DNA from: Oryzias latipes
Taxonomy: Eukaryota > Chordata > Actinopteri > Beloniformes > Adrianichthyidae
Assembly: GCF_002234675.1 (NCBI RefSeq)
Contig: NC_019877.2
Location: 24,633,519 to 24,697,518, forward strand
DNA length: 64,000 bases
Direction of reading: 5' to 3'
Positions 1 to 12,064 of the stretch are shown here, one piece after another; positions within the stretch are counted from its first letter, which is position 1, and each line of letters starts with the position of its first letter. Under the pieces are notes generated by a model. That model saw nothing but the letters and a program-made list of their open reading frames with translations, was not told the origin of the DNA and ran no database searches. Made by a program: the position numbers and the translations under genes.

Positions 1-44
1 AACATGTTTTTTGTGGCATTTTTCCTCCTATAATTTCATTTCTG

Positions 45-376
45 AGTATTTATTAATTAAAATTGTTGTAAATCAGAAGCAGACTCAAAAAAGCTGTTGG
101 AAATAGCTTGAAAGTGGGACATAGAAGCTACCGTGGCAAGCAACAAGCTCCCCTCTTCCCATTCTGATCGTCCACCTGCAGACCAACAGATCCATGACCG
201 TCTTTGTTTTCCTGGTCTGAGCTGGATCTGGATCAGAACTGGACGGATGGATGGATCTGATACTGATCACCATTTTTGTTGCACGGGTTATGTTAGGGGG
301 TGTGAGGGCCTGTAAGCTAGCGGGGGAGAGTGTAAACAGATGGGTGGTGGAAAGGGGACGGGCTTACTATGGCGGC
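45..376 (+). repeat. Dispersed repeat, family A copy 1
   Basis: This segment aligns by eye with 48637-49012 (same strand) and with the reverse complement of 52513-52800. Shared landmarks are the block around CATTCTGATCRTCCACC, the ACCAACAGATCCATGAMCGT block, and CAGAACTGGACGGATGGATG. No coding potential is conserved among the three copies, so the short reading frames here are not genes. Class is unknown; no clear terminal inverted repeats were found. Confidence 0.7.
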
Positions 377-414
377 CCAGAAGGGTCACAACACTTTTAT
401 TTTGCAAAACAAAA

Positions 415-695
415 TAACGCGCTACAACTCTGTCACAACACTAAAAAAATTAACTCACAACACGAAACAATAACTCACAACACAATAACTTAGAACAATA
501 ACACATAACTTTCAACACAACACTTCAACTTACATCACAACACAATAACTCACAACACAAAACAATAACTCTCAACACAATAACTCACTTCACAACACAT
601 CAACTTACAACACAACACTTTAACTCACATCACAACACTTTATCTCACAACACAACACAATAACTCACAACACAACACACTTTAACTCAAAATGG
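415..695. repeat. Imperfect tandem repeat (AC/A-rich)
   Basis: About 280 bp of degenerate repeats built on CAACACAATAACTCA-like units with variable spacing. It is low-complexity satellite-like DNA with no coding signal. Confidence 0.75.
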
Positions 696-949
696 AAGTT
701 CCTGTGCTTTTATTCTGAAAATTCCACTGGGCTAAAACATCGGTAATCATGTCTCCATTAAAGGTTCATGGAACTTCAAGGTCAAATTGATGAGAACCAC
801 GAAGAAAAAAGTTTCTGTGTGTCGGTGTGTGGAACTAAACTTTGGAACGGTTTAAGTAATGAGCTCAAAAAATGTTTAAATATTCAAGAAAATTTATAAT
901 GAAACTCTGATTTCAGGATATGAAGATAAGAGGATTTATGGATCAACGG

Positions 950-1990
950 GTGTTTTTTTTTTTTAACTTGTCCTGTCCAACAGCTGGGCAGACAGATGAG
1001 AGCTGAAGGCCTCTTGTGTTGGACATATTTTACTTTAACAACAGGGGTTATGAATCTTCTGACAAACCAGAGGTATGTCTGAATAAACCCCTTTTGTAGT
1101 TGAGGCCAAACTTTATTCTTTTTAATCATATTTGCAAATCTTTTGTGTTGGACCGGACGGAAAAGGAAAGAAGGGAAGAAGAGAGAGGGATGGTAGAGAG
1201 GGGGGGGGGGTGGAGGGTGATCATAGGAGGGGGGAGGTAAAACCATGAAGCAGCATAAAGCAACAAGTTGCTGGAAGTTTATCATTACAGTAAGGTTCAG
1301 ATGTAGTACAAATCTCAATCACGCAAACTATTAGTGCAAAGGTGAGCTAACACCTGTGCTCAGGTGAGTGTTTATGTTCTTCTAAAATGGATGGTGGAAT
1401 GTGAAAAGGAGGGAAAGTGCCCAGCCATCCCCACACCAAGACCCCTGCCGCAGCAGCAGCGGCAGCCAGAACCCCCAACGCCACACGGCAGCAGGCAGAG
1501 AACAACCGCCCCCCGGGAGATCACATCCACCACCCAGGCCAGGGCCAGCAGGACCGCCGCGAGGCCCCCAGAGCCAGAGAGCAGGGAGGCATGGGGGGAA
1601 AGAGAGGGCCGCCCCAGCCCAACCAGGAGAGCAGCCCCCCCGCCGCGCCGGGAGGGCCCAACGCAGGGCCCCAACCGGGAAGGGCGCCCACAGCCCCAGA
1701 CGAGCACCTCATCACCACCCAGGAGTTCTGGGCATCCCCCGCCCCAACCCCAGGTACGAGCCAGGAACCCCCATAGGGAGACCCGCTCCGCGCTCCAGGC
1801 AGCCACCCACCCGGCCCACGGTTGGTCCAATAAGGAGCAAGGCAGGGGCCAGCCATCCCCACCCAGGAGGGGGGCACCCCGGGGAAAAGGGGGGCCCACC
1901 AGGGGTGTTGTAAACATGGCCCGACCAGGCTCAACAGGTGTTTGAATAATTCCACATACATGTGTGAACTTGATTGTGGTGAAATAATCA
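950..1990 (+). repeat. GC-rich dispersed repeat, copy 1
   Basis: The left part (about 955-1160) is homologous to the reverse complement of 44580-44712; both contain AGATGAGAGCTGAAGGCC. The centre (1410-1920) is very GC- and proline-codon-rich and is open in several frames on both strands, which reflects composition and not a gene. The right edge (about 1945-1990) resembles the reverse complement of about 22955-23030. The likely counterpart on the other strand is near 42.6-44.7 kb. Class is not recognised. Confidence 0.55.
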
Positions 1991-2065
1991 AAGCTCTTTT
2001 AATTGCAATCAATGAGTTTTTACATTGTAATGTGCAAAAGGATTACTGAAAGGTTTGACTTGAAT

Positions 2066-2975
2066 CTACGAACGCTTCTATCATTCGCTTCTATGACACG
2101 TGTCTATGACACGCTTCTACGACATGCTTTCTACGACACGCTTCTACGACACGCTTCTTTGACACGCTTCTATCATATGCTTCTATGACACGCTTCTACG
2201 ACATGCTTCTACGACATGCTTCTACGACACGCTTCTATGACACGCTTCTACGACATGCTTCTATGACACGCGTCTATGACACGCTTCTACGACACACTTC
2301 TATCATACGCTTCTAGGACACGCTTCTATGACACGCGTCTATGACACGCTTCTATGACACGCTTTCTACGACACGCTTCTACGACACGCTTCTACGACAC
2401 GCTTCTACGACACGCTTCTTTGACACGCTTCTATCATATGCTTGTATGACACGCTTCTACGACATGCTTCTACGACACGCTTATACGACATGCTTCTACG
2501 ACACACTTCTATCATACGCTTCTAAGACACGCTTCTATGACACGCGTCTATGACACGCTTCTACGACACGCTTTCTACGACACGCTTCTACGACACGCTT
2601 CTTTGACATGCTTCTTTGACACGCTTCTATCATATGCTTCTATGACACGCTTTCTACGACACGCTTCTACGACACGCTTCTTTGATACGCTTCTACGACA
2701 TGCTTCTATGACATGCGTCTATGACACGCTTCTACGACACGCTTCTACGACACGCTTCTATGACACGCTTCTACGACAGGCTCCTATGACACACTTCTAT
2801 GACACGCTTCTATGACACGCTTCTTTGACACGCTTCTAAGACACGCTTCTACGACACACTTCTATCATACGCTTCTACGACATGCTTATATGACACGCTT
2901 CTACGACACGCTTCTATGACACACTTCTATCATACGCTTCTACGACACGCTTTTATGACACGCTCTTCACCTCAA
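2066..2975. repeat. 13-bp minisatellite (about 70 units)
   Basis: A continuous array of the unit ACGCTTCTAYGAC and close variants such as TTCTATCATAY, about 910 bp long. Variant units recur in a similar order, which suggests higher-order duplication. Because 13 is not a multiple of 3, every frame reads the same 13-residue peptide repeat (TRFYDTLLRHAST-like), which makes spurious frames at 2341-2553 and 2537-2815. Confidence 0.95.
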
Positions 2976-2979
2976 GAAC

Positions 2980-3690
2980 CTTTTGATCAAACTCCTCTTT
3001 CCAGATCTCTCCGTCTGTTCCTCTTTTCATCCACACCATGATGAAACTGCTTGAACCCTTTCTTCTTAACGTCATGCCGTTTATAAACTTTTAAACTATT
3101 AACTATATTCTTTTTCTGTTTTCTATCAATAAAACACAATAAGTTATTGAACAAACATTGGTTAGAACAAGCAGAAAAAAACTTAGCAGACAAAATGCAA
3201 TTTGAAGCTAAAAAAGAATCAACACTGAGAAAAGAAATGGGGGGAAAATGACTAAAAAAGTATTCAAATGTTTTAAAAAATATATATATGGTTTTTTTTT
3301 TTACAAGGGGAGACTATGGATATGAAACGGTGTCTTTAAAAATGCATTCCTAAATATAACAACTAATTTTAACAACACCGGGTATCATTTAAGTGTTTAT
3401 ATCTGCCTCGTTTTTACTTTATTTTATGAAGCAGCAAGGATGACGCATTTCCTGACTCTCACATTGTGGAGGATTTTCTCCGAGTTTCAAGGCTGTACTT
3501 GAATGTACCATCGGTGAAGATGTGAAAGTGGAAAGATTACATCAGAACTTCCGGTTAATTTATAGAAGTAAGTTCATCTGCACACCGCTTTGATTTTAAG
3601 CTGGCTGATGATGAACCATTTAAAATATTACAAATTGTGATTGTTTATATATAATACATGCAATAAAACTGATTTTAACATCTGATAAAT
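2980..3690. other. Intergenic, no gene seen
   Basis: AT-rich sequence with short A and T runs between the minisatellite and the CpG-rich start of wapl. No splice-flanked exon, repeat terminus or RNA gene was recognised. Confidence 0.5.
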
Positions 3691-4046
3691 AAATTATCGT
3701 CCGACCTTAATTTTGTAGGGTATCTAGTTCCGGTGCTCTCACGCCATCCGCTTGGTTTGATGCGGTGGAGGATCAATGGCAGCCTCGGTTTGACCCAGGG
3801 AGAGACCATTGTAGACGGGTTTGGCCGATAATTCGAGCTGGTTTCCTCGCGTGTCATCGTAGGTATTTCCCCGCATCTGCTTCCCTCCCGCACTGTTTTC
3901 ACGCACTGACCTGCAGGAAGCGGCCTCTACCTAGTCTTGTTTATAGTAACGAACAGCCCAGGGCAGGGGAGCGGGCCCGGCCGCTTGCCGTTTTTTGGCC
4001 ATTGGTGTTCTCGGTGGTGTCTTAAATCGCCCCTTCGGCTGCTCAG
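3690..4046 (+). promoter_or_regulatory. wapl: Putative wapl promoter and 5' untranslated exon
   Basis: Locally CpG-rich sequence, in contrast to the AT-rich flanks, ends in a good splice donor (CAG|GTATGT at 4046/4047). The next strong acceptor on this strand is TTTGCCTCAG at 5137, which opens the exon carrying the wapl start codon. The inference is an untranslated first exon ending at 4046 and a 1.1-kb first intron. The transcription start cannot be fixed from sequence alone. The intron holds a long G run (about 4938-4962). Confidence 0.5.
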
Positions 4047-4923
4047 GTATGTGTTCACATCTTCGGTACTGGAAACTGATCGCCGTGGTTGTGTTTTTGG
4101 ATCGGCTTATGCGGAGTTATTGTTAGCTGCTAGCATCGAGCTAGCTTGTCTGAAGCTAACGCCTGTGTTAGCTTTCAAGAAACGTTTACACAATGAAGGA
4201 AAGTCAAATGAATACCATAGATTTTTTTTACACCAGTTTACTTATACTTATCCGTTACTCTCATCTTCATGACTGCTTTCGCTGCGTTATTACAAAATGT
4301 AGCAGGTTAGCCCGTTAGCATCGTCCGGCTTGTTAAGCAGCTAGCTGATCTGTTGCTACATCCTTTAGTGGATTGATCAGGGTAAGGCTGATTCATAGAC
4401 GTATTACTGAGGGTGTTATTGCTTTAAAGTGGATATGTTTTCGGTTGTGTGCATCGTAGAAGGACCCAACTTGAAAATCAGTAACACTGAAGCCATAGGC
4501 CTTAGGGCGGCCACTTTGTGTTTTCACTTTTTACTGCAAAGAGGAAAACCGTAATTTCTTTCTTCTATGTTCGACATGTCTCTGCGTGGATATAAACCTC
4601 TGTTGGTTATTTTGTTTATGCATCATTTTTGCTTTGATTGCTTGAAATAAAACATTTCCAATCCAATCTTGTGAAAACTCTGTTAAGCTGAGATGCAAGT
4701 CAGTCCTTCTGCTCATGTTTTGGTTTTGAAATATTCTAAACATTTAAGTCAGATTTTGCGGCCTTGTTGTGTTATGCTTTTGTAAGCGTTAAGCTAACTT
4801 TGACAAAATAAACATAAAAATCCTCTCATTTAAAGTATTTTTCTTTAGTTGGAATCTTAAAACAACAAATAACGATTAACAAATGACTTTGTAATCGACT
4901 GAGTTACATTTTTTAGTGTGTGT

Positions 4924-4954
<31 letters not shown>

Positions 4955-5159
4955 GGGGGGGGTTAGCTGGTAATGACCTCGGACTGGGAGGTTGTGAGCC
5001 TGGCTTGACATGATTCATATCTAGATTTTCTGTTCCAGCTGATTGCTTGAGAATGAAGACGCACTTTAAACACTGGAACTTTTTCACATTCTGGACTCCC
5101 TCATTTGTTTTTTGTTTTTTCTCCTCTTTTGCCTCAGAGATCATGAACCACATTCAACA

Positions 5160-8100
5160 ATGACATCCAGATTCGGTAAAACCTACAGTCGCAGGGGAGG
5201 GGAGGGCACCTCCAAGTTTGACGAGGTTCTGTCCACCAAGAGAGGCACCCTCAGTACCAAATGGGGCGCCACCACTTACAAAGCCAAGGTGGGCTCCAAG
5301 CGAGCCGGGGCCCCCAAGAACGACTCTTTCCTGGAGGTCTCTAAAAGGTCCCGGCCCTCCAAAGGGGACTCGGAAGACCCTTTCGGGTTCGACAGCGATG
5401 AGGAATCCAAACCGGTGTCATCACGAGTGGCCAGCAAGTCATCGCCAGGCAAACCAGCTTTTGGGGAGCCCCCGCAAGCAGAGAGGCCAAGCGTTTTTCT
5501 CGACACGGGAAGCAAATCCAGCTTCCTGGGATCATCACGCATTACACAGTCTGATCAGGGAGTGTGGTGGGGGTCTACCGACACAGGCCAGCCGGACATT
5601 GTGATGGAAGACACCCCTCGGTTTGGGACCACCGGCAGCAGCACGAGCACAGGTAATGCATGCCGAGTTCATGCGTGACGTCATGGTCCAGGTTTCCAGC
5701 TGAAAGTCTGTTCAACTACAGTCAATGTCGTGGTTACTGGAGAAATCGAAAATGTTTAAAGAAGTTTCTCTGAAAAATACGTGATCATTTAAAAACACCA
5801 GGCAGGCAAAACTTCTTCCTGTTAATCAGATTTCATTTATTTATTATTAACAGTAAGGATGTTAAATGTCACACTGGTTTACAAGGACTTCTCATAAAGT
5901 TTAAGGGTTTAAAAAAGTGGAAAAGGGACAGAATAAAGAACACATACATGAACACATGTATCAGGTCTGCTAATGTCCAAAGTAAAACCTTTTTAAGTCT
6001 TGCAGGAAATCTAAATCTCTAAAATGTGGTCTAAAATATTTGTTCGTCAGCTTTTCCGTGTGTGTTTACCTTCAATGAAATCCTGTTAGTAATCCACAGT
6101 TTAACGTGGCCCGCGTACCAGCCTGAAGTCTTTACATCGCTTCAGAAATGTCTAGAGGAACATTTAACGATGTCCCAGAAACCCATTCAGGCTTACGGTT
6201 CTCTCCTGGTTCTAAATCATCTATAAGATGTTCTGTCAGGTTGACTAACCTGCACAAGACTCAGTTCTTAGAACCCAAACTCATTCATGTCTTCACTGAC
6301 CTTCCATGTTCCCACAAACCCCCTATGAAGTTGGAACTATGGAATTAGTTTGACCAGATCTACAGTGAAGGACTGAACCCTAATTCTGAAAAACAGATCC
6401 TCTTCTCTCTGCCATAAAATGGGAATAGGCTGACAATTCCTAACATTTTAAGCTTTAAGGGGATGTCTCCGCTCACATCTCGGTTGAATGCTGATGAATA
6501 TCCTAATGTTTTAAATATTTACATTTAAAACAAAAATTCAAATGAATCCCCTTTTGATTTGATGAAAGTCAGACTACGCTGTAAAGACCTAACCTGGAAA
6601 AGAGCATCAAGCCGCGTTCTCTGTCGCTGCAACGGCTGCCTTCAACGCACAAATGCACACGTGGACATTCTTCAGTTTCACTTCACTCTATACGATTTTA
6701 TGATGTAAAAACCAACAAGAAAAACTGTAACAGAAATGCTTATTTTGCCCAGAAAAACGAGCTGTTGTTTGTTTTTTTAAAGTAAATATCTGCAGACTAT
6801 CATCTAGACATCTTTACCGTAGAACCTTTACTGATCGATTCCTGATTCCTGCCTGCTCCTTACCCCCTCTGGTGTTTGTGGTTGTGGATGGGTGGAGCCT
6901 ATCCCAGTTGTCACGACCTCGACCCATGCGTCTGTTCAGAAAACGCCGCCTCATTTGCAGTCAACCAGAGATGAAACATGAAAGCGAGAGCTGACGTGCT
7001 CACACATCCGTCATTTCAGCTGCAGAGCTCACCTCCACTGCAGGTGGAGCTTAGTTTCCATTCAGACTCTGCAGCCCTTGTTTGAAGCAAAGTCTCCTTT
7101 AGGTTTCCGTGAATGTCTTTACTAACGTGTGAGTCTGAACCTGGCTTTGTCTTCTGAAGCTTTTTGGTAATCAGAGCTGATTCTGCTTCTGTCTTCAGGA
7201 AAATCCAGACAGGGCTCATCTTCATCAGACAACCAGCACAGTTACTCATGGTACCAAAATGCCTCTGAGAGCGACAGGAAGCCCTTGGCCCAGACCACCA
7301 CCCTGAGGACGGGCTCCAAGACGGAGCCCAGTTGTGAGTCCTGGGACGTTATCATGGGTCTGCGTCCACCGTCGCCTAACCAGGAGCCTCGCAAACCTGC
7401 CCCCACACTCTCCTGGGCTTCAGCAGGCATCTCAGTGGAGAATCTGCAGCCTTCTTCACACTTCAGCAGCCCGAGTGAAAGATGCGACGTGGTGAGGGAG
7501 TCTGATGTGTTGGAGGTGTCAGATGTCTCCCAGATGTCCTCGTTGTCTCTTGAAAGAAATTTGAACTGTCGGACTTACCGGAGGCCTAACAAGCAGTGCT
7601 CTGGCAGAGTCTCAGAGTCCAGCTGCTTCTCTGGCTCTGGTTTGGGCTCAGATCTTCCCAAAGCCATAGCAGAGGACTGTAACACCAGAGCAGCAGGTGG
7701 TGCCGGCAGTCGGAGCAGGACAAGGGACTCCACGGTGCTGCACCCGTCCTCTGTTTCCGTGTGCAACGTCACCATCCAGTCCAACGCGGCTGAAGAGTTG
7801 AACAGCGACGCAGCGCCTACTAGCGGTGGCGACACGGCTGCCTCTGAGGGCACCGTGCAGCATGGGGGACCGGGATGGCAGCGCAAAAAGGTGGAAACGC
7901 AAAACTCAAGGTAACCTAGCAACAAACAAAACCAAGCGCTAGCTGGAAACACCATTTGGTGAAAATGTATTCTTTATGTCTGCTTCAAGAGTCCAAAACC
8001 AGTGGGTTTTTATCTGTAGCAGACAAACGTTTGGAGGCAGGAAACAGCCTTGATATCAAGCCATCCTGACCACATCCTTGTGCGTTTGTGTCATGTGTCC

Positions 8101-11100
8101 TTCACTGCTCTCTCCTGTCACACTTTGTTCTCCGAGTGCTTCTGCTGAAACCGGTTCAATGCTCTGTTTGGCGTAAACATGTCACAGGAAATGAACCCGG
8201 GTTGCGTCGCTCTTCTCCTGGTGCGGGTGATTCTGGGACCGCTGTATGTCATTCAGAGGTTTATGATTGGAAATGTCCTGATCAGGTTCTGTTTTTGGCT
8301 TAGATCTGATAGTTTAATAAATGGTTAAAAATGAACAAATGTAAAATAAACGGGTCCATTTTTTCCCTTTATTTTTAACTTTATATTTTCATTTAACACT
8401 TAAACAGAAAACCTCTGTGACGTAGCTTCAACAATTAAGCAAAAATAGTACAACTATCAACTAGAAAAGATAGTGAACTATTAATTAGGTGATGGGCTGC
8501 ACGGTGGCGCAGTGGTCAGCGCTCTTGCCTCACAGAGAGAAGGCCCTGGTTTGAATCCCGGCTGGGACCTTTCTGTGTGGAGTTTGCATGTTGTCCCTGT
8601 GCATACGTGGGTTTTCTCCGGTACTTCAGCTTCCTCCTTAAGTCCCAAAACACGCTTCATAGTTGGTTACTCTAAAGTGTGCATTGGTTAGTGGGTGTGA
8701 TTGTGTGGCTCTGCAACAGAATGGCGACCCGGTCCAGGGTTCACGTCGCCTTCAACCTACAGTAGCCGGGACAGACTCCGGCTACGCCGTGACCCCGAAA
8801 GGGATAAAGCGGATTAGAAGGATGGATGGATAAATAGGTGAAAATTAGTCATGTGTGAAAGTGCAACTTTAGAAGTGTTGAACATTTTTGATCATATGTG
8901 ATTAATATCTGCATTAAAGTTTCTTTCAACATCGTTGTCGTAGCATAAAATGATGCTGCGTATCCATGATGTAACCGTTTCTGTGAATATCTTGCTAACT
9001 TTACTGAACTGTTTTCGTATGGCTCCAGCTCAGAATGCTGTGGTTTTCTGCTGGGACAGTAAAATGTTGTGATGGTAGAGCATTTATCTGGACTAACAAG
9101 CTTAAATATATAAACACTCAGGATGCAACGTTCCATTCTGATGGAATCTGAAACAATGTGATCGGATTGGGACATCTCTGTTTCTGATCATGAGCTGCTG
9201 GGGAAGCTGAAATCCACTAGGATCTCATCTTCATCAGCACTCAAACGTGTCAAACGTGGAGCTAAATATGGCGCTGGAGCGTTTTCCTCTACCCTGGGTG
9301 TGTAATGTCAGCGACCCTGCAGATCGGGCTGGATTTCCTCAAATCAGGGCATCGTTCCTTCAGTTCCTGCTTGGGTCTTCCTCACACAGTAACCTTCCTC
9401 TTCCTCCTGTCCCTGTGTTTCATGTGCAGGTTCAGGCAGACCAAGTCCAAGAAGGAGGAAACACAGGACCTGTTTGGTTTTGACCAAGAGGAGAACAGCT
9501 CTACCAGAACAGACGGCAGCTCTACTTACAAAATCAAATACTTTGGCTTTGATGACATGAGTGACAGCGATGGCGCCGAAGACGACAACGTGCACAGCTC
9601 CAAACCCAGACAAAGGGCCAAAATAAGCGACGTGTCTGCAGTTCCCCTCTTGGGTCCTGTGGACGAAAGGTCTGCCGACATCCCAGACCCCTTTGAGCGG
9701 CTGCAGAGCCAGGAGAAGCCCCCCATGAGGGAGAGCAAGAGGCACCCAGAGAAGCGGGGCGGCAGGATAGCAGGTGAGTGCACACGGTCATTTGGCACTG
9801 GAACATGTGGTGGGAGGGGGGCCGGGTTGGTCAACATAAAGCCTTGATGTTAACAGATTCCTACATTTGCACACTTGGAGATCTCGAGCGAGCGCTGAAG
9901 TCACAGGATTGGTGCCTTTGGCTGCTGAAAGGACTCACCTTGTTCCCTCACATCAGCCTCCGCTCTGTCACATCCGTTTGTCCATCGGTGTGTTGTGGTG
10001 CCGTTAGACTGGAGCTGACATCACTGCTGTTAGTCATGTCAGACTGCAGGGGGAAGCTTTTGTCAGTAGGAGCAGCAGCTTCATTTCAGGCTGCATGTTC
10101 ATCAGTGATTGTTTGCCTTCCGGATCCTCCTACAGATGCTCTGGACTTCTCGGACGATAGCCTTCGGGTTCTGGCCGGCGGTCCCAGGAGGCCACCCCCC
10201 AGCAAACCACCAGAAAAGAACGCAGACTCTTTCCGAAGGATCTTCAGTGCACAAAAGAAGGTCAGAAACCACCGTCCATCACTCCAAACGTTCAGTCTTC
10301 CACTGAGGGACAAATGAAGGGGTGGGGGTGTGCATGCATGGGGCATCTAAGAAAGTACCCCAACCCTTGGACTGGATTTCATCAACCAGCACTCATTCTG
10401 GTCTGTATGGTCAGCCAGGACACGATGTGCTGCGTTTGTGAGATGGTTTAAAGAGCACCAATACAGATGTGGAATGTCTCCCATTTCACCTCAACAACCC
10501 TCACACGAAGCCTTTCCCCTCACATGACCGCCTGTGTAAAAGGGGGGGGTCATCATCCCGCCTTTATTGACGTGGATCAAAGGAAGGAAGACTTTAGCAG
10601 TTTTTGCTCTCAATGTTTTCAGACAAAGCGTGGTGTTTGGTTTAAAGCTGCAGCTCTAGTCTGAATGAGGTTCATTCAGACTAGAGCTGCACGATATGCC
10701 ATGTTAGTGATCAATACTGCAGTGACGACATACATGAACACACAGCTACACAACCACTGCAACAGTTTCATTTAAACCAGAGTTAACCCTGGTCAACATA
10801 GAGGCCAGCATCTAACATAAGGAGTCCATCCGATTGGTCAAATGCAGAAAGGGCCTTATTTCATTTTTTAAATACTTCCAGCTGCCGTTAGATTGTTTTA
10901 GCACATTTAAGGTAACCACCATCCTTTGCGATTCACAAAGGCGCTTCTGTGGATTTGCTGTTTCAGTCTCCCACCAAAGCCGTGTACAACGCCAGACACT
11001 GGACTGTGGAGACTGAGGAGGAGCCCCCCCCGCCGTTCTTCTCCCGCTCACATCCGGTTAACGTAGGAATATTCTCCGACACGTCGACGCATCCCATGGA

Positions 11101-11307
11101 GATGCCGCAATGCAGCTTCCTGTCTTCTCCTTCCAGGCATCCGTCACGGCCGGAGAGTCCAGCAAGGAACCGTCCACCTCCCAGAGAGACGATGGTCTCT
11201 TCAAGGCTCCTCCCCCTCCACCCAAAGTCACCAAGTGTGTGAGCGTTCCTCTGGACCCCTGTCAGGACACGGTCACTGCACTGAAGTGCCACAAAGAACA
11301 CAAGGAG
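5160..11307 (+). CDS. wapl: wapl exons 1-6: disordered cohesin/Pds5-binding N-terminal half
   Basis: These exons encode residues 1-645. A YSR motif lies at residues 9-11, the Pds5-binding signature in vertebrate Wapl. Three FGF motifs are present, as in human: DPFGFD at 75-77, DLFGFD at 417-419 and KYFGFD at 440-442. In the human protein they contact cohesin SA/Scc1 and Pds5. The rest is Ser/Thr/Pro-rich and poorly conserved, as is usual for this half. Exon 3 has two possible acceptors six bases apart (after 9429 and after 9435), which would add or drop two residues. Exon 5 begins [12 protein letters not shown], a strongly conserved block. Confidence 0.9.
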
Positions 11308-12032
11308 GTAAGTAAGGAGCTTTTCTGTCAGCATGTGGGCCTGTTTTCAAGTAGACAGCCAAGCTCCGCCCAGCAAACCCAAAGACCTTGAACATAAACT
11401 ACTGAACTGTGGTCAAGCCTCAAATCTATAGACCTGAACCGGAGGAGAGACGAACCCTTCCTGCCCCGCCACACCTTAGAGCGCTAACTTCCTCAGAACT
11501 GTTGCTCCTGTTTGCTGCTCAGCACATCTGTGGGCAGCACACATGCGTTACCATGGAAACAAAGGTAGAAATAGGTGCTGGTCGGGTTAAATGTTGACCT
11601 AAAGTTGAGAAAACTCAATCTTTTCAATGATTGTCTTGTATGGAGAGAGGAAATGTCTGGCTCACACCGTCAGGAGTGCAAAGGTGCTGCAGGGAAGCAT
11701 CCAGCAACAACCTGATGGAGTCTGGGACATTTTTCTGTATCAAACAACGGATCGGTTCTTTTCCATCCACCTTCTTTCTTGTTGCTCCTCATTTTCAGGT
11801 GTGGGTGGGGCAGTGGCATCTAAAAAGCAAATGTGTCTTCAGTTGGTCTGAAGCTCCGCCCTCTCCATGTGTTTTCCAGCTGTACACGGTGGTCCAGCAT
11901 GTGAAGCACTTTAATGACGTGGTGGAGTTTGGAGAAAACCAGGAGTTCACTGATGACTTTGAGTACCTCGCCACCGGACTGAAGAGTGGGCAGCCCCTCA
12001 ACACCCGCTGCCTCAGGTGAGGAGTCTGCTGG

Positions 12033-12064
<32 letters not shown>

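Noticed and set aside
1364..1945. Long proline-rich reading frames on both strands (up to 193 codons)
   Set aside because: Open in several frames at once, GC-driven, no domain, inside a dispersed repeat.
2341..2815. Tandem-repeat peptides
   Set aside because: Product of a 13-bp minisatellite that is open in all frames; no start context or flanking gene structure.
2066..2975. CRISPR-like array
   Set aside because: Units are 13 bp with no unique spacers, and the genome is a vertebrate.
8495..8580. Possible tRNA gene (A and B boxes)
   Set aside because: It is the head of a SINE with a long body and tail and no proper cloverleaf.
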